NCBI GenBank assembly: GCA_913776965.1
Contig: CAJYQL010000052.1
Coordinates: 1-59,542, forward strand
Length of the DNA: 59,542 nt
Direction of reading: 5' to 3'
Origin: an uncultured Xylophilus sp.
GTDB taxonomy: Bacteria > Pseudomonadota > Gammaproteobacteria > Burkholderiales > Burkholderiaceae_C
In this document: piece after piece, positions 28,059-38,277 of the stretch
Position numbering within the stretch: the first letter of the stretch is position 1
Layout: the number at the start of each line of letters is the position of its first letter
Program-made: the position numbers and the translations under genes
Notes under the pieces: generated by a model
Seen by the model: the letters and a program-made list of their open reading frames with translations, nothing else
Told to the model about the DNA's origin: nothing
The model's database searches: none

Positions 28059-29225
28059 TACCAGCCACTGATCGAGGACATCGTGCGCGCCTTCTACGGC
28101 CTGCCGGGCGTGCACGCGATGCTGCAGCGCTCGGGCGCCGAGCAGGACGTGATGCTGGGCTACAGCGACATCAACAAGGACGGCGGCATCTTCACCAGCA
28201 ATCGGGAGCTGTACCGCGCCGGCCGCGCGCTGGTGAAGCTGTTCGACGAGCTGAACGAGAGCCAGGGCCTGCCGATCCGGCTTCGCATGTTCCACGGGCG
28301 CGGCGGCACGGTTGGGCGCGGCGGCGGCCCGAGCTACCAGGCCATCCTGGCGCAGCCGCCGGGCACGGTGCGCGCGCAGCTGCGCCTGACGGAACAGGGC
28401 GAAGTGATCGGCTCCAAGTACGCCAACCGCGAGATCGGCCGGCGCAACCTCGAGACGCTGGTGGCCGCCACGCTGGAGGCCACCTTCCTCACGCCAAACA
28501 AGGCCGCGCCCACCGCCTTCCTCAACGCGGCGGAGGCGCTCTCGCGCGCCAGCATGGCCGCCTACCGCGCGCTGGTGTACGAGACCCCAGGCTTCGTCGA
28601 CTACTTCTTCGGCGCCACGCCGATCCGCGAGATCGCCGAGCTCAACATCGGCTCGCGCCCGGCCTCGCACAACCCATTCACAACATCGAGGACCTGCGTG
28701 CTGTGCCCTAGAGCTTCAGTTGGGGGCCAGTGCCGGCTGGCCATCAACGGCTGGTACGGCTTCGGCAGCGCCGTCATGGGCTTCGTCGAGGGCGCGCCCG
28801 ACGCCAAGGGCCGCAAGGAGCGCGAAGCGCTGCTGCAGCGCATGTACGCGCAGTGGCCCTTCTTCCGCACGCTGCTGTCGAACATGGACATGGTGCTGGC
28901 CAAGAGCGACTTGCAGTTGGCGCGACGCTATGCCGGATTGGTTGGCGAACCCGCCCTGCGGGAAACAGTGTTCTCGATGATCGAAGCGGAGTGGCACCGG
29001 ACCTCCGACACCCTTACGCTGATCACGGGCGCCCATCGGAGGATCCAAGACAACCAGGAGCTCCAGTTGTCCATGCAGTACCGCTTCCCCTATATCGACC
29101 CGTTGAACTTGCTCCAAGTGGAGCTGCTCAGGCGTTTCAGGAACAGCGATCATGGGGATCATGTGCAGCGCGGGATTCACATCTCCATCAACGGCGTAGC
29201 GGCCGGCCTGCGCAATACCGGGTGA
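28059..29225 (+). pseudogene. ppc: Phosphoenolpyruvate carboxylase, N-terminally truncated and frameshifted
   Basis: Only the C-terminal part of a PEP carboxylase is present. It starts inside the gene ([20 protein letters not shown]) and keeps [51 protein letters not shown] and the C-terminus [18 protein letters not shown]. The N-terminal half with the catalytic His region is missing. Near 28665-28730 the frame drifts: a lost base around 28675 and a gained G near 28722 bracket about 20 codons of nonsense. In the ancestral frame the segment reads IEDLRAVP, then TAG where Trp is expected. Tandem CCAGCCACT copies at the left junction hint at rearrangement. Confidence 0.88.
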
Positions 29226-29235
29226 TGTGGCCATC

Positions 29236-30555
29236 ATGGACAGTCGACCTTCCTCTGATCTCAAGCCGCGCGCCTTCCTCAAACACCTCTACCGCACGGC
29301 CGTGCGCCGTGCTCTGCCGCTGGAGAACATGGAGACCTTCCTGCCCGCGCCGCCCAAGGGCCGCACGCTGGTGCTCGGCGCCGGCAAGGCGGCCGGCTCG
29401 ATGGCCCATGCGCTGGAGGCGCTGTGGCCGAAGGACGCGCCGCTCGACGGCCTGGTCGTCGCCCGCTACCACCACATCCCGCCGCGCCCCGAGGGCCTGG
29501 CGCAGCGCATCGAGATCGTGGAAGCGGCCCACCCCGTGCCCGACGAAGCCGGCCTGAAGGCAGCCGAGCGCATGCTGGCGCTGACCGAGGGCCTGACGGC
29601 CGACGACCTGGTGCTGTGCCTGATCTCGGGCGGCGGTTCCTCGCTGCTCACGCTACCGGCCGAGGGCCTCACGCTGGCCGAGAAGCAGCGCATCAACCGG
29701 CAACTGATCGAATCCGGAGCCCCCATCGGCGAGATTAACTGCGTGCGCAAGCACCTCTCGCGCATCAAGGGCGGCCGGCTGGCGGCGGCCTGCGCGCCGG
29801 CGCAGGTGGTCACGCTCACCATCAGCGACGTGCCGGGCGACGACCCGGCCGTCATCGCCAGCGGCCCGACGGTGCCCGACGTCACCACCTGCGCCGACGC
29901 ATTGATCGTGCTCGACCGCTACGGCATCAAGGTGCCCGCCGCCGTGCGCGCGCGGCTCAAGAGCGGCGCGCTGGAAACGCCCAAACCGGGCGACGCCGCC
30001 TTCGCTGGCCACATTACGCACCTGATCTCCACGCCGCAGCAGTCGCTGGAGGCGGCGGCCAAGGCGGCGCGCGCCGCCGGCATTGAGGCGCATATCCTCT
30101 CCGACGAGATGGAAGGCGAGTCGCGCGAGGTAGGCAAGGTGCATGGCGCGCTGGCGCGAGCCGTGGCCCTGCGCGGCTAGCCTTTCGCACGGCCCTGCGT
30201 CATCCTCTCGGGCGGCGAGACGACGGTGACCGTGCGCCAGCGCCCGCCCGGCACGCCCAAGGGCCGCGGCGGGCGGGCCGGCGAGTTCTGCATGGGCCTG
30301 GCCGGCGCGCTGATGGGCCGGCCCAGGGTGTGGGCCCTGGCGGCCGACACCGACGGCATCGACGGCGTGGAAGACAACGCCGGCGCCTTCGTCACGCCCG
30401 ACACCCTGGCGCGGGCGCAGGCGCAAGGCCGCAAGCTCACCGACTTCCTCGACCGCAACGACGCCTACGGCTACTTCGAGGCGCTGGGCGACCTGCTGGT
30501 TACGGGGCCGACGCACACCAACGTCAACGACTTCCGGGCTGTGCTGGTGCTCTAA
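29236..30555 (+). pseudogene. Glycerate 2-kinase (MOFRL family) interrupted by one in-frame amber codon
   Basis: The frame encodes a glycerate 2-kinase of the TtuD/GckA type (ATP + D-glycerate to 2-phosphoglycerate): TLVLGAGKAAGSMAHALEAL, CLISGGGSSLLTLPAEG, ISDVPGDDPAVIASGP and, in the MOFRL domain, [18 protein letters not shown] and [14 protein letters not shown] at 30178-30180 follows VALRG, and translation resumes without any frame change as [16 protein letters not shown] single C-to-T change from CAG would explain it. The stop removes the MOFRL domain, so without readthrough the product should be inactive. Confidence 0.88.
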
Positions 30556-30647
30556 GCCTCCTCCGACAGCCCTGTCGCGGTCGCCGGAGCTTGAAAACTG
30601 AGATTTGCAATCGCGCCGACAGGCGCATCTATTTGAGGACAAAGCGA

Positions 30648-31397
30648 ATGAAGATTCTGGTCCCCGTCAAACGGGTCGTCGACTACAACGTCAAGGTTCG
30701 CGTCAAGTCCGATCAAACGGGCGTAGACATCAGCAACGTGAAGATGAGCATGAACCCGTTCGACGAGATCGCCGTAGAAGAGGCCGTGCGGCTGAAGGAA
30801 AAGGGCGTGATCACCGAAGTGATCGCCGTGTCCTGCGGAGTCGCGCAATGCCAGGAAACCCTGCGCACGGCGATGGCTATCGGCGCCGACCGCGGCATCC
30901 TGGTCGAGACCACCGAAGAACTGCAGCCCCTCGCCGTGGCCAAGCTGCTCAAGGCGCTGGTCGACAAGGAACAGCCCGGCCTCGTCATCCTGGGCAAGCA
31001 GGCCATCGACGACGACGCCAACCAGACCGGCCAGATGCTCGCCGCGCTGGCCGACCTGCCGCAGGCCACCTTCGCCTCCAAGGTCGAAGTCGTCGGCGAC
31101 AAGGTCAGCGTCACGCGTGAGGTCGACGGCGGCCTGGAGACCATCTCGCTGTGCCTGCCGGCCGTCGTGACGACCGACCTGCGCCTGAACGAGCCGCGCT
31201 ACGTCACGCTGCCCAACATCATAAAGGCCAAGAAGAAGCAGCTCGACAACGTCAAGCCCGAGGACCTCGGCGTGGACGTCAAGCCGCGCCTGAAGACCCT
31301 GAAGGTCGCAGAGCCGCCCAAGCGCGGTGCGGGCGTGAAGGTGGCCGACGTGGCCGCCTTGGTCGAGAAACTGAAGAACGAAGCGAAGGTGATCTGA
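30648..31397 (+). CDS. etfB: Electron transfer flavoprotein beta subunit
   Basis: A 249-residue protein with the standard EtfB start [20 protein letters not shown], the AMP-binding-type segment [20 protein letters not shown] and the family signature [20 protein letters not shown] followed by [18 protein letters not shown]. It forms ETF with EtfA and accepts electrons from acyl-CoA dehydrogenases such as the one at 20.2 kb. ATG at 30648 is chosen because upstream sequence belongs to the glycerate-kinase remnant. EtfA follows after 2 bp. Confidence 0.96.
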   Translation: MKILVPVKRVVDYNVKVRVKSDQTGVDISNVKMSMNPFDEIAVEEAVRLKEKGVITEVIAVSCGVAQCQETLRTAMAIGADRGILVETTEELQPLAVAKLLKALVDKEQPGLVILGKQAIDDDANQTGQMLAALADLPQATFASKVEVVGDKVSVTREVDGGLETISLCLPAVVTTDLRLNEPRYVTLPNIIKAKKKQLDNVKPEDLGVDVKPRLKTLKVAEPPKRGAGVKVADVAALVEKLKNEAKVI

Positions 31398-31399
31398 AC

Positions 31400-32332
31400 A
31401 TGACCGCACTTGTCATTGCCGAACACGACCACGCCACGGTCAAGCCCGCCACGCTGAACACCGTCACGGCCGCCGCCGCCTGCGGTGGCGACGTGCACGT
31501 GCTGGTGGCCGGCGCCAACGCCGCCAAAGCCAGCAAGGCCGCCGCGCAGATCGCCGGCGTTGCCAAAGTCATCATGGCCGATGGCCCCAGCCTGACCGAA
31601 GGCCTGGCCGAGAACGTCGCCGCCCAGGTGCTGGCGATCGCCTCCAACTACAGCCACATCCTGTTCCCGGCCACGGCCGCGGGCAAGAACGTGGCACCGC
31701 GCGTGGCCGCCAAGCTCGACGTGGGACAGATCTCGGACATCACCAAGGTCGACAGCCCCGACACCTTCGAGCGCCCGATCTACGCCGGCAACGCCATCGC
31801 CACCGTGCAGAGCAGCGACGCTACCAAGGTGATCACCGTGCGCACGACCGGCTTCGACGCAGCAGCCGCCGCCGGTGGCAGCGCCGCCGTCGAGACGGTG
31901 GATGCCGTGGCCGACAGCGGCAAGTCCGCCTTCGTGGGCCGCGAAGTCACCAAGAGCGACCGCCCCGAACTCACCGCCGCCAAGATCATCGTGTCGGGTG
32001 GTCGCGCGCTGGGCAGCTCGGAGAAGTTCAACGAGGTGATGACGCCGCTGGCCGACAAGCTGGGCGCTGCGCTGGGCGCGAGCCGTGCTGCGGTCGATGC
32101 GGGCTACGCCCCAAACGACTGGCAGGTGGGCCAGACCGGCAAGATCGTTGCGCCGCAACTGTACATCGCCGCCGGCATCTCGGGTGCGATCCAGCATCTG
32201 GCAGGCATGAAGGACTCCAAGGTGATCGTGGCGATCAACAAGGACCCCGAGGCACCGATCTTCAGCGTGGCCGACTACGGCCTCGAGGCGGACCTGTTCA
32301 GGGCCGTGCCGGAACTGATCGCCGCGCTCTGA
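31400..32332 (+). CDS. etfA: Electron transfer flavoprotein alpha subunit
   Basis: A 310-residue EtfA. The FAD-binding C-terminal domain is clear: [60 protein letters not shown] and [20 protein letters not shown]. The N-terminal half is Ala-rich. It pairs with EtfB and passes electrons to ETF-quinone oxidoreductase, which is not in the window. It ends 37 bp from the convergent end of the terephthalate operon. Confidence 0.96.
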   Translation: MTALVIAEHDHATVKPATLNTVTAAAACGGDVHVLVAGANAAKASKAAAQIAGVAKVIMADGPSLTEGLAENVAAQVLAIASNYSHILFPATAAGKNVAPRVAAKLDVGQISDITKVDSPDTFERPIYAGNAIATVQSSDATKVITVRTTGFDAAAAAGGSAAVETVDAVADSGKSAFVGREVTKSDRPELTAAKIIVSGGRALGSSEKFNEVMTPLADKLGAALGASRAAVDAGYAPNDWQVGQTGKIVAPQLYIAAGISGAIQHLAGMKDSKVIVAINKDPEAPIFSVADYGLEADLFRAVPELIAAL

Positions 32333-32369
32333 AATAGCGTCATTCCGAGCATCCGTGATGTGCTGGTTT

Positions 32370-33386
32370 TCAGGGAAGCGGATCTGCACTAGGCACAAAC
32401 ACATCGGCGTGGAAGTCATCCACGCTCAAACCTTTCTCCAACGCGGCAACACGCACCGCCGCCACCATTGCAGGGGAGCCGCAGCAATGCATCACGCAGC
32501 CGGCCAGGGAATCGAAGCGGCCGCGCAGCGCATCGTCCGCGCGGCCGGCGAAGGCGCCGGGTACCGCATCGGCGGCTGCTTCGGAGAGCGCGGGCACATA
32601 GACGAAGTCCGGCCACTGCCGGCGCCACTTCTCCACCGCCGCTGGTAGATACAGACCGGACGGATCGCGGGCACCCCACACCAGCGCGATCGGGCGGACG
32701 ATCTTGCGTCTGGCGATGTCGTCGAGGATCGATTTGACCGGCGCGAATCCGGTGCCGCCGGCGACGCACACCAGCGGCCGGGGGTCGTCCGCATCCAGCG
32801 CTACGCCGCCGAAGGGCAATTCGATGCGCAGCGTGTCGCCCGGCTTCAAGGCCGACGCCACTGCGGTGAAGCGGCCGCCCGGTACATGCCGTACATGCAG
32901 GGTCACACTGTCGCTCTCCTGCGGCGGATTAGCCATCGAATAGCTACGTACGTCGCCCTCGTCCAGCCGCACCTGCAGGTACTGGCCGGCCTGGAACTTG
33001 GCGCGCTGGCCGGCCGGCAGCCGCAGCCGGATCACCGACACATCGGGCGCCGCCCGGTCGTTACCGTGGACCTTGACGGTCAACGTCTTGCGTGCCGAGG
33101 GATCGATGCGCTTCCACTGCGTGGGGCGCAGTACCACGTCGCCGCCGACCGGCTCGCAGGCGCAGTAGAGGACTTGGTCGGGCCGGCAGGTCTCGTTGCG
33201 GATCGCGGCGCCGGCGACGCCGCCCACGGTGCCGGCCGCGATGGCGCCGGCACAGTTGCCGCACACCCCCTTGCGACAAGAGTAGGGCAGTTCGATGCCG
33301 TTGTGCAGCGCGGCGTCGAGCACCGTCTGTCCGGGTGCGCAGTCGAAGGCAACGTCGGTGTCGGCGATGGAGATGCGGTGGGTCAT
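32370..33386 (-). CDS. tphA1: Terephthalate 1,2-dioxygenase reductase component
   Basis: A 338-residue class IB-type reductase with N-terminal plant-type [2Fe-2S] ferredoxin (C37, C42, C45, C75; spacing C-x4-C-x2-C-x29-C). An FAD domain follows ([33 protein letters not shown]), then a NAD domain ([34 protein letters not shown]). It transfers electrons from NADH to the TphA2/A3 oxygenase. The sequence closely resembles what I recall of Comamonas TphA1. It is the last gene of the operon and overlaps tphB by 4 bp. Confidence 0.93.
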   Translation of the reverse strand: MTHRISIADTDVAFDCAPGQTVLDAALHNGIELPYSCRKGVCGNCAGAIAAGTVGGVAGAAIRNETCRPDQVLYCACEPVGGDVVLRPTQWKRIDPSARKTLTVKVHGNDRAAPDVSVIRLRLPAGQRAKFQAGQYLQVRLDEGDVRSYSMANPPQESDSVTLHVRHVPGGRFTAVASALKPGDTLRIELPFGGVALDADDPRPLVCVAGGTGFAPVKSILDDIARRKIVRPIALVWGARDPSGLYLPAAVEKWRRQWPDFVYVPALSEAAADAVPGAFAGRADDALRGRFDSLAGCVMHCCGSPAMVAAVRVAALEKGLSVDDFHADVFVPSADPLP

Positions 33387-34342
33387 GACGAAGAAGAGGA
33401 GTCGTGGCCGGAAAGCAAGGCGATCGTCCGCAGCAGTGCGGTCGGATCTGCCGTGCCGCGCCCGGCGATGTCCATCGCGCTGCCGTGGCCGACGCTCGAG
33501 AGCAGTACGTCGGCGCCGATCGACAATGCGCTGGCCGCATGCGGGGCGAGCAGCTTGATGGGGATATGCCCTTGGTCGTGCAGCATCGCGACGTAGAGCT
33601 GGTGCCGGCGCTGGGCGAGCACCATGTCCGCGCCGAAAGGGCCTTCGGCAGCGATGCCCTGCCGGCACAGTGCCTCGACCGCCGGCCGAGTTACGGCATC
33701 GTCCTCCGCGCCGAAGAGGCCATCTTCGGATGCATGCGGGTTGATGCCGAACAGCGCGATGGACGGCTGCGGCAGCCCCAGCAGGCCGCAGGCGCGCACG
33801 CCCGCCAGTGCGGCGCGCTGTACCAGCGCGGACGTCAGGCGGCCGAGCGCCGTCGCCACGCTTTCGTGCAGCGTGACATGCACGATCCGCAGCCCTGCGC
33901 CGACCAGCATGAGAAACACTTCGTCCTCGGGCACGCCGCAGACCTGCGCCACCAGCGACGGATAGCCGCTGAACGCAATGCCCGCCCGGTGAATCGACGT
34001 CTCGTGGTGCGGGCAGGCGATCACCGCATCGGCCTCGCCGCGCCGGCAGGCTTCCAGCGCTGCCGAGGCCGCCGCCACGGCCGAGGCGCCGGCTTCGGCG
34101 GCGACGACGCCGAACCGGGCGTCGCTGTCGAGCGTGCCGGCTTCGACATGACGCATCCCGGCTGGCAAGCCCCGGAGGCCGCACGCCTCCGCAGCCTGCT
34201 CGAGCACCCGCCCCGGGCCATAGACCACGATACGCGAACGCGCCTGCACATCGAGTGCGGAAACGGCCTTGAGCGCGATCTCAGGACCGATGCCATGGGG
34301 GTCGCCGGTGGCGAGCGCCAGCTGGACGGACTTTGCGTTCAC
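33383..34342 (-). CDS. tphB: 1,2-dihydroxy-3,5-cyclohexadiene-1,4-dicarboxylate dehydrogenase (PdxA family)
   Basis: A 319-residue PdxA-fold, metal-dependent dehydrogenase. In terephthalate degradation it oxidises and decarboxylates the cis-dihydrodiol to protocatechuate. Family marks: [76 protein letters not shown] and [14 protein letters not shown]. The operon position distinguishes it from pyridoxine-biosynthetic PdxA. It has 4-bp overlaps with both neighbours, indicating translational coupling throughout the operon. Confidence 0.93.
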   Translation of the reverse strand: MNAKSVQLALATGDPHGIGPEIALKAVSALDVQARSRIVVYGPGRVLEQAAEACGLRGLPAGMRHVEAGTLDSDARFGVVAAEAGASAVAAASAALEACRRGEADAVIACPHHETSIHRAGIAFSGYPSLVAQVCGVPEDEVFLMLVGAGLRIVHVTLHESVATALGRLTSALVQRAALAGVRACGLLGLPQPSIALFGINPHASEDGLFGAEDDAVTRPAVEALCRQGIAAEGPFGADMVLAQRRHQLYVAMLHDQGHIPIKLLAPHAASALSIGADVLLSSVGHGSAMDIAGRGTADPTALLRTIALLSGHDSSSSS

Positions 34343-34803
34343 AGCGGCAGCGCTAGCAGCGTATCAGTTACGGTGCTGTCGCAGACAGCGACGCGCTCGG
34401 CCAGCAGCAGCCGGCCGTCCTGCCGCACGAAGCGGTCGCGGTATGCGCCGGTGGCGAAGACCGCGGTCTCGCCTGTGTGCATGATCCGCGCGACGACGAA
34501 CGGCGTACTAGCGGTGGCGTTGTCGGCTTCGGCGGTCTGCACCATCGGTATGCCCAGCAGGTGGCGGTAGCGGTGCCGCTCGTAGATGTTGGCTTCGCGC
34601 AGCGCGGCGATACGGTCTTCGAGCATGTCGCGCGAATCGGCCCATACCACGCCGGCGGGCAGGCCCTCGCGCTCGTTCTCTACGTGAGTGATGCGGTAGT
34701 GACAGTGGGCGGTGAAGAACGCCGGCCACTGCTCTAGTGAGTCGCTGTCGATCGTCTGGGCATAGGCCGCGTTGAAGGCGGCGATCTCGAGCAGGTTGAT
34801 CAT
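34339..34803 (-). CDS. tphA3: Terephthalate 1,2-dioxygenase small (beta) subunit
   Basis: A 154-residue ring-hydroxylating-dioxygenase beta subunit of cone/NTF2-like fold. It contains [54 protein letters not shown] and the C-terminus [19 protein letters not shown]. These match the TphA3 sequence as I remember it almost motif for motif. It has a structural role in the alpha3beta3 oxygenase. Start overlaps the tphA2 stop by 4 bp. Confidence 0.93.
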   Translation of the reverse strand: MINLLEIAAFNAAYAQTIDSDSLEQWPAFFTAHCHYRITHVENEREGLPAGVVWADSRDMLEDRIAALREANIYERHRYRHLLGIPMVQTAEADNATASTPFVVARIMHTGETAVFATGAYRDRFVRQDGRLLLAERVAVCDSTVTDTLLALPL

Positions 34804-36041
34804 GCCTCCGCTCCCATGTGGCCGCGGTAGGCTTTCCAGAAGCCGCGCACCGACGTCTCGGTCGCCCGGCCCTCGCTCGAGCCGGTGTCGCCGCCACCCA
34901 TCTCGACGACAGCGTCCAGGTCGGCTGCGCCCGCGATCCCGCGCTGCACGAAGCCGCCGACGGCGCCGTCTTCCATCGAGATGAAGCCCGCCGGCCCCAC
35001 TAGGTTGGACTGCTTCAGCCGCACTGTGCGCTGCGCGGGCGTGTCGTCGGTATAGCCCAGGTAAGTCCAGTTCAGCTCGGTGCGTGCCACGCCTTTGGGT
35101 AGAACTTGCCGCACCGCCAAGCAGTTCTGGATCTGCTGCAGCACGAAGCCCGGGAACACTGAGAGTATCTGCAGCGTGACGCCGTCGTCGTACTCGACGA
35201 AGCCCTCCAGTACGCTCGGGTCCTTCAGCCGGTAGCGGTCGTTGTCCGAGCGGAGCGCCTGATCCTTGTAAGTGTTGTCGCGGGCGGACTTGTCGATCAT
35301 CGAATAGCTCACGTGATGGCCACCCGTTTCGTCGACGATTACGCCGCCCTTCTGCGAAAGGCGGTTGAGCTCGAATGTGGTGAAGAACATGTGCAGCAGG
35401 CTCGCGTGGTAGCTGTCCTTGACGTTCTCGACATAGAGCTTCCAGTTGTTGGGCAGCGCCTGGGTGAAGCGGCCGATGACCTCCACCGGCTTGTGAAGCA
35501 CCCGCTCGATGCGCTCGCAGATATCGGGCCCAAGATAGTCCTCAATGTCGGGCACGTCGTCGGAGAAGCTGCCGAACACCAGGCCGCAGTAATTCGCGAC
35601 GCGCAGCTTGCGCGGACCGTGCTCCTCCTTGCAGAAGGTCTCGGGCATGCCGCCCTGGCCCTTCACGCCCTTCTCGAAGGCCACGCCGGTCAGGTCGCCC
35701 TGCAGGCTGTAGCTCCAGGCGTGATAGACACACTGGAAGTTCTCGGCCCTACCGGACTTCTCGAGGGCGATCAGCGCGCCGCGATGCGCGCAGCGATTCT
35801 CGAAGGCGTAGATGTCGCCGTCGCCGTCGCGCGCCACCACCACCGGCGTTTCGCCGGCGAAGGTGGTGCGGTAGCTGCCGGCCTCGGGCAGTTCGGCCTC
35901 CAGGCACAGGTAGTTCCAGACCGGGCCGCGGAAGATACGCTCCTGCTCGCGGTCACGGGTCTTCGGGTCCACATACAGCGCGTAAGGAATACGGGTGTTG
36001 TCCCGGTCCTTCCATCGAATCGTGTGTTCCAGTATCGACAT
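34800..36041 (-). CDS. tphA2: Terephthalate 1,2-dioxygenase large (alpha) subunit, Rieske oxygenase
   Basis: A 413-residue catalytic subunit that dihydroxylates terephthalate at the 1,2 position. Rieske ligands are C84-x-H86 and C104-x2-H107 ([26 protein letters not shown]). The mononuclear iron site is in [20 protein letters not shown] with D209, H212 and H217. Segments [27 protein letters not shown] and [20 protein letters not shown] agree with TphA2. ATG 36041 is used because the longer frame upstream only shadows tphC. The start lies 5 bp after the tphC stop. Confidence 0.95.
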   Translation of the reverse strand: MSILEHTIRWKDRDNTRIPYALYVDPKTRDREQERIFRGPVWNYLCLEAELPEAGSYRTTFAGETPVVVARDGDGDIYAFENRCAHRGALIALEKSGRAENFQCVYHAWSYSLQGDLTGVAFEKGVKGQGGMPETFCKEEHGPRKLRVANYCGLVFGSFSDDVPDIEDYLGPDICERIERVLHKPVEVIGRFTQALPNNWKLYVENVKDSYHASLLHMFFTTFELNRLSQKGGVIVDETGGHHVSYSMIDKSARDNTYKDQALRSDNDRYRLKDPSVLEGFVEYDDGVTLQILSVFPGFVLQQIQNCLAVRQVLPKGVARTELNWTYLGYTDDTPAQRTVRLKQSNLVGPAGFISMEDGAVGGFVQRGIAGAADLDAVVEMGGGDTGSSEGRATETSVRGFWKAYRGHMGAEA

Positions 36042-36046
36042 GCTTT

Positions 36047-37012
36047 TCACTCCAGTGTGACGTTGGCGCTTTTGATGACCTTGTCCCAGCGGTCGGATTC
36101 GGCCTGGATGAAGCGGCCGGTCTGCTCCGGCGACCAGCCGCGGGGCTCCGCACCCTGCTCGGCGAAACGCGCTCGCACGTCGGGCAGCGCCAGCGCGCGG
36201 GCGAGGGACCTGTGGGCGGCGGCGACTGCGGACGCCGGCGTGCCGGGCGGCGCCACCACGCTGAAGAAAGTCACCGCGTTCATTGCCGGCAGTCGGGATT
36301 CCGCGAAAGTTGGCACCTGCGGCAGCGCCCTGGACCTCTGCTCGTCCGCGACCGCGAGAATGCGCAGCTTGCCCGACTGGTGAAAAGGCGCCGAAGAGCT
36401 CAGGTTGTCGAAAAAGGCGTCGATCTGCCCGCCCACCAGATCCACGAGCGCGGGTGCGGTCCCCTTGTACGGTACATGCGTCATTTCGGTGCCGGTCAGC
36501 TGCATGAACATCGCCGCGGTCAGGTGCGACGTCGAGCCGTTGCCCTGCGATGCATACGTCACCTTGCCCGGGTTCGCCTTGGCGTAGGCGATGAATTCCG
36601 CCAGGTTCTGCACCGGCATGCGGGTGCTGACCGCGAGCACGTTGGGCACGGTGGCCAGCACCGTTACCGGCACCCAGCGCGCCGGGTCGAATGCCAGCTT
36701 CTTGTAGAGGTGCTGGTTGATCGCGATCGGCCCCGGTGGCGAGGCCAGCAGGGTCGAGCCGTCGGGTTCGGCACGGAACGCGGCCTCGGCGCCGATGTTG
36801 CCGCCAGCGCCGACGCGGTTCTCTATGAAGACGCCGGCCGGATAGTCCGAGCGGATCTTCTCGGCCAGCACACGGGGCAGCACGTCGGCCGTGCCGCCGG
36901 GCGAGAAAGGCACGATCAGTTTGAGGGGCTTGGGCTGTTGCGCGCCCGCGTATCCGAACGCGAACAGGGTCAGCAGCACCGTGGCGGCCTTGCGCCGTGC
37001 GGAAGGAATCAT
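36047..37012 (-). CDS. tphC: Bug-type terephthalate-binding receptor
   Basis: A 321-residue periplasmic receptor with an N-terminal signal peptide ([20 protein letters not shown], cleavage near AGAQ). Bug features: [56 protein letters not shown] and [13 protein letters not shown]. In Comamonas TphC binds terephthalate for uptake through TctAB-type carriers. Those membrane partners are not in the window, so a chromosomal TctAB elsewhere must be assumed. First gene of tphC-A2-A3-B-A1 and divergent from tphR. Confidence 0.9.
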   Translation of the reverse strand: MIPSARRKAATVLLTLFAFGYAGAQQPKPLKLIVPFSPGGTADVLPRVLAEKIRSDYPAGVFIENRVGAGGNIGAEAAFRAEPDGSTLLASPPGPIAINQHLYKKLAFDPARWVPVTVLATVPNVLAVSTRMPVQNLAEFIAYAKANPGKVTYASQGNGSTSHLTAAMFMQLTGTEMTHVPYKGTAPALVDLVGGQIDAFFDNLSSSAPFHQSGKLRILAVADEQRSRALPQVPTFAESRLPAMNAVTFFSVVAPPGTPASAVAAAHRSLARALALPDVRARFAEQGAEPRGWSPEQTGRFIQAESDRWDKVIKSANVTLE

Positions 37013-37080
37013 CGTCGTCTCTTCGATTCGTCGTGGGAGAAGGTATTGGGCCTCCGACATATCGCTGGATCAAGCCGGTT

Positions 37081-37131
37081 TTGCGCTATGCGCAAGAATG
37101 GTGTTCTCTCGATTTGTCCTTGCTTGCGCAA
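37081..37131. promoter_or_regulatory. Candidate TphR operator region between tphC and tphR
   Basis: The 126-bp divergent region holds TTGCGC-TAT-GCGCAA at 37081-37095, a perfect palindrome, and TTGCGCAA at 37124-37131. The shared GCGCAA elements are 36 bp apart. They are candidates for IclR-type binding, but by position only. This motif differs from the operators of the 39.7-48.4 kb cluster. Confidence 0.4.
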
Positions 37132-37138
37132 CCCCACC

Positions 37139-37906
37139 ATGCCCGAACGCCATTTCGTCGCCTCCCTAGACAAGGGCCTGGCGGTGCTCACCTGCTTCGG
37201 CCGACAGCACGGCCGGCTGACGCTGTCGGAGGTGGCGCGGCGCACGGAAATGTCGCCCGCCTCGGCGCGGCGTTCGCTGCTAACGCTGCGGGACCTGGGC
37301 TATCTGGAGAGCGACGGCAAGCATTTCTGGATGCAGCCGCGCGCGCTGCTGGTCGCACATGCGTTTCTCGCGTCGCGGCCGGCTCCCTCCCTGGCGCAGC
37401 CGCTGCTCGACGCGCTGTCCGAGCGCACGCGGGAGTCGGCCTCGCTCGGGCAGCTGCTCGACGACGACGCGATCATCGTCAGCCGCTCCACCGCACGGCG
37501 CAGCCTCAGCGTCGGCCTGGGCATCGGCTCGCGCCTACCGGCCTACTGCTCAGCGCTGGGGCGGGTGCTGCTGGCCGGGTTGCCGCCGGCCGAAGCGGCG
37601 CGGCGGGTGCACGGCATGGCCCGCCCGGCCTTGACGCCGCGCACTGTGGTCGACGCGGCGCAGGTGCTGGCGCTGCTGGACCGCTGTCGTGCCGTGGGCG
37701 ACGCGGGCAACGACGAAGAACTGGAAAGCGGCGTGCGCTCGATGGCCGTGCCGGTGCGCGACGGCGGCGGGCAGGTTCATGCCGCGATCAGTATCGCAGT
37801 GCGCGCGGAGAGGATGGGCATGGAAGAGTTCCGCGATGCCTTCCTTCCCGCACTGAAGCGGGCGCGGGACACCCTGGAAAAAAGGCTGTTCCCGGCCGCG
37901 CCGTAG
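37139..37906 (+). CDS. tphR: IclR-family regulator of the terephthalate operon
   Basis: A 255-residue IclR regulator: N-terminal winged HTH (SLDKGLAVLTCFGRQHGRLT, LSEVARRTEMSPASARRSLL, LGYLESDGKHFWM) and C-terminal effector domain (GSRLPAYCSALGRVLLAGL, GVRSMAVPVRDGGGQVHAAI). It is divergent from tphC, exactly the tphR-tphC arrangement of known terephthalate degraders, where it activates the operon in response to terephthalate. ATG at 37139 is the first in frame with the conserved start ERHFVASLDKG. Confidence 0.9.
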   Translation: MPERHFVASLDKGLAVLTCFGRQHGRLTLSEVARRTEMSPASARRSLLTLRDLGYLESDGKHFWMQPRALLVAHAFLASRPAPSLAQPLLDALSERTRESASLGQLLDDDAIIVSRSTARRSLSVGLGIGSRLPAYCSALGRVLLAGLPPAEAARRVHGMARPALTPRTVVDAAQVLALLDRCRAVGDAGNDEELESGVRSMAVPVRDGGGQVHAAISIAVRAERMGMEEFRDAFLPALKRARDTLEKRLFPAAP

Positions 37907-38045
37907 GTGACATATGGCGGCCTTGCCGCCCCATCCCGCGTTCGGGACGGTATTTCCCGGATTTGAAGCTTCCGCCGCGCAGTTCCGGTCCCTAGCATTT
38001 GCACGCATGCGGCCCGCTGCAGGCCGTCTATGACCTGGAGACAAC

Positions 38046-38250
38046 GTGACCACAAGACGCCATCTGATCCGGCAAGCTGCCGCTGCGGCCGCTGCGGCCG
38101 CTGCGGCCGCTGCCTTCTTGCCGATACCCCACGCCTTCGCCCAGCCGGATGCCTATCCGAGCAAGCCCATCCGGTTCTACTGTGGCTTTCCCCCGGAGCC
38201 GTGGCGGACGTAGTGGCGCGCATCGTCGCGCAGCCGCTCACCGCCTTCAG
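38046..38250 (+). pseudogene. Bug-receptor N-terminal fragment with frameshift
   Basis: A GTG start gives TTRRHLIRQ, a poly-alanine hydrophobic stretch, then FLPIPHAFAQPDAYPSKPIR, the signal peptide and mature start of a Bug protein. At 38188-38193 a C run is one base short. The expected GAVADVVARIVAQPLT continues in another frame, then homology ends. The alanine stretch comes from a perfect 9-bp tandem repeat, GCTGCGGCC, near 38082-38115. It is a decayed sixth receptor, directly downstream of tphR. Confidence 0.75.
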
Positions 38251-38277
38251 CGTCCGCCCCTTCACAGTCCAGCACAG

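Noticed and set aside
29236-30555. Amber codons as evidence for stop-codon recoding or pyrrolysine
   Set aside because: Many other genes in the window end in normal TAG or TGA, no suppressor tRNA is visible, and the neighbouring PEP carboxylase is plainly decaying, so ordinary nonsense mutation is simpler.
38079-38117. Tandem GCTGCGGCC repeats as a CRISPR or regulatory repeat array
   Set aside because: They encode the alanine stretch of a signal peptide in frame, and there are no spacers. No CRISPR array was seen anywhere in the window.
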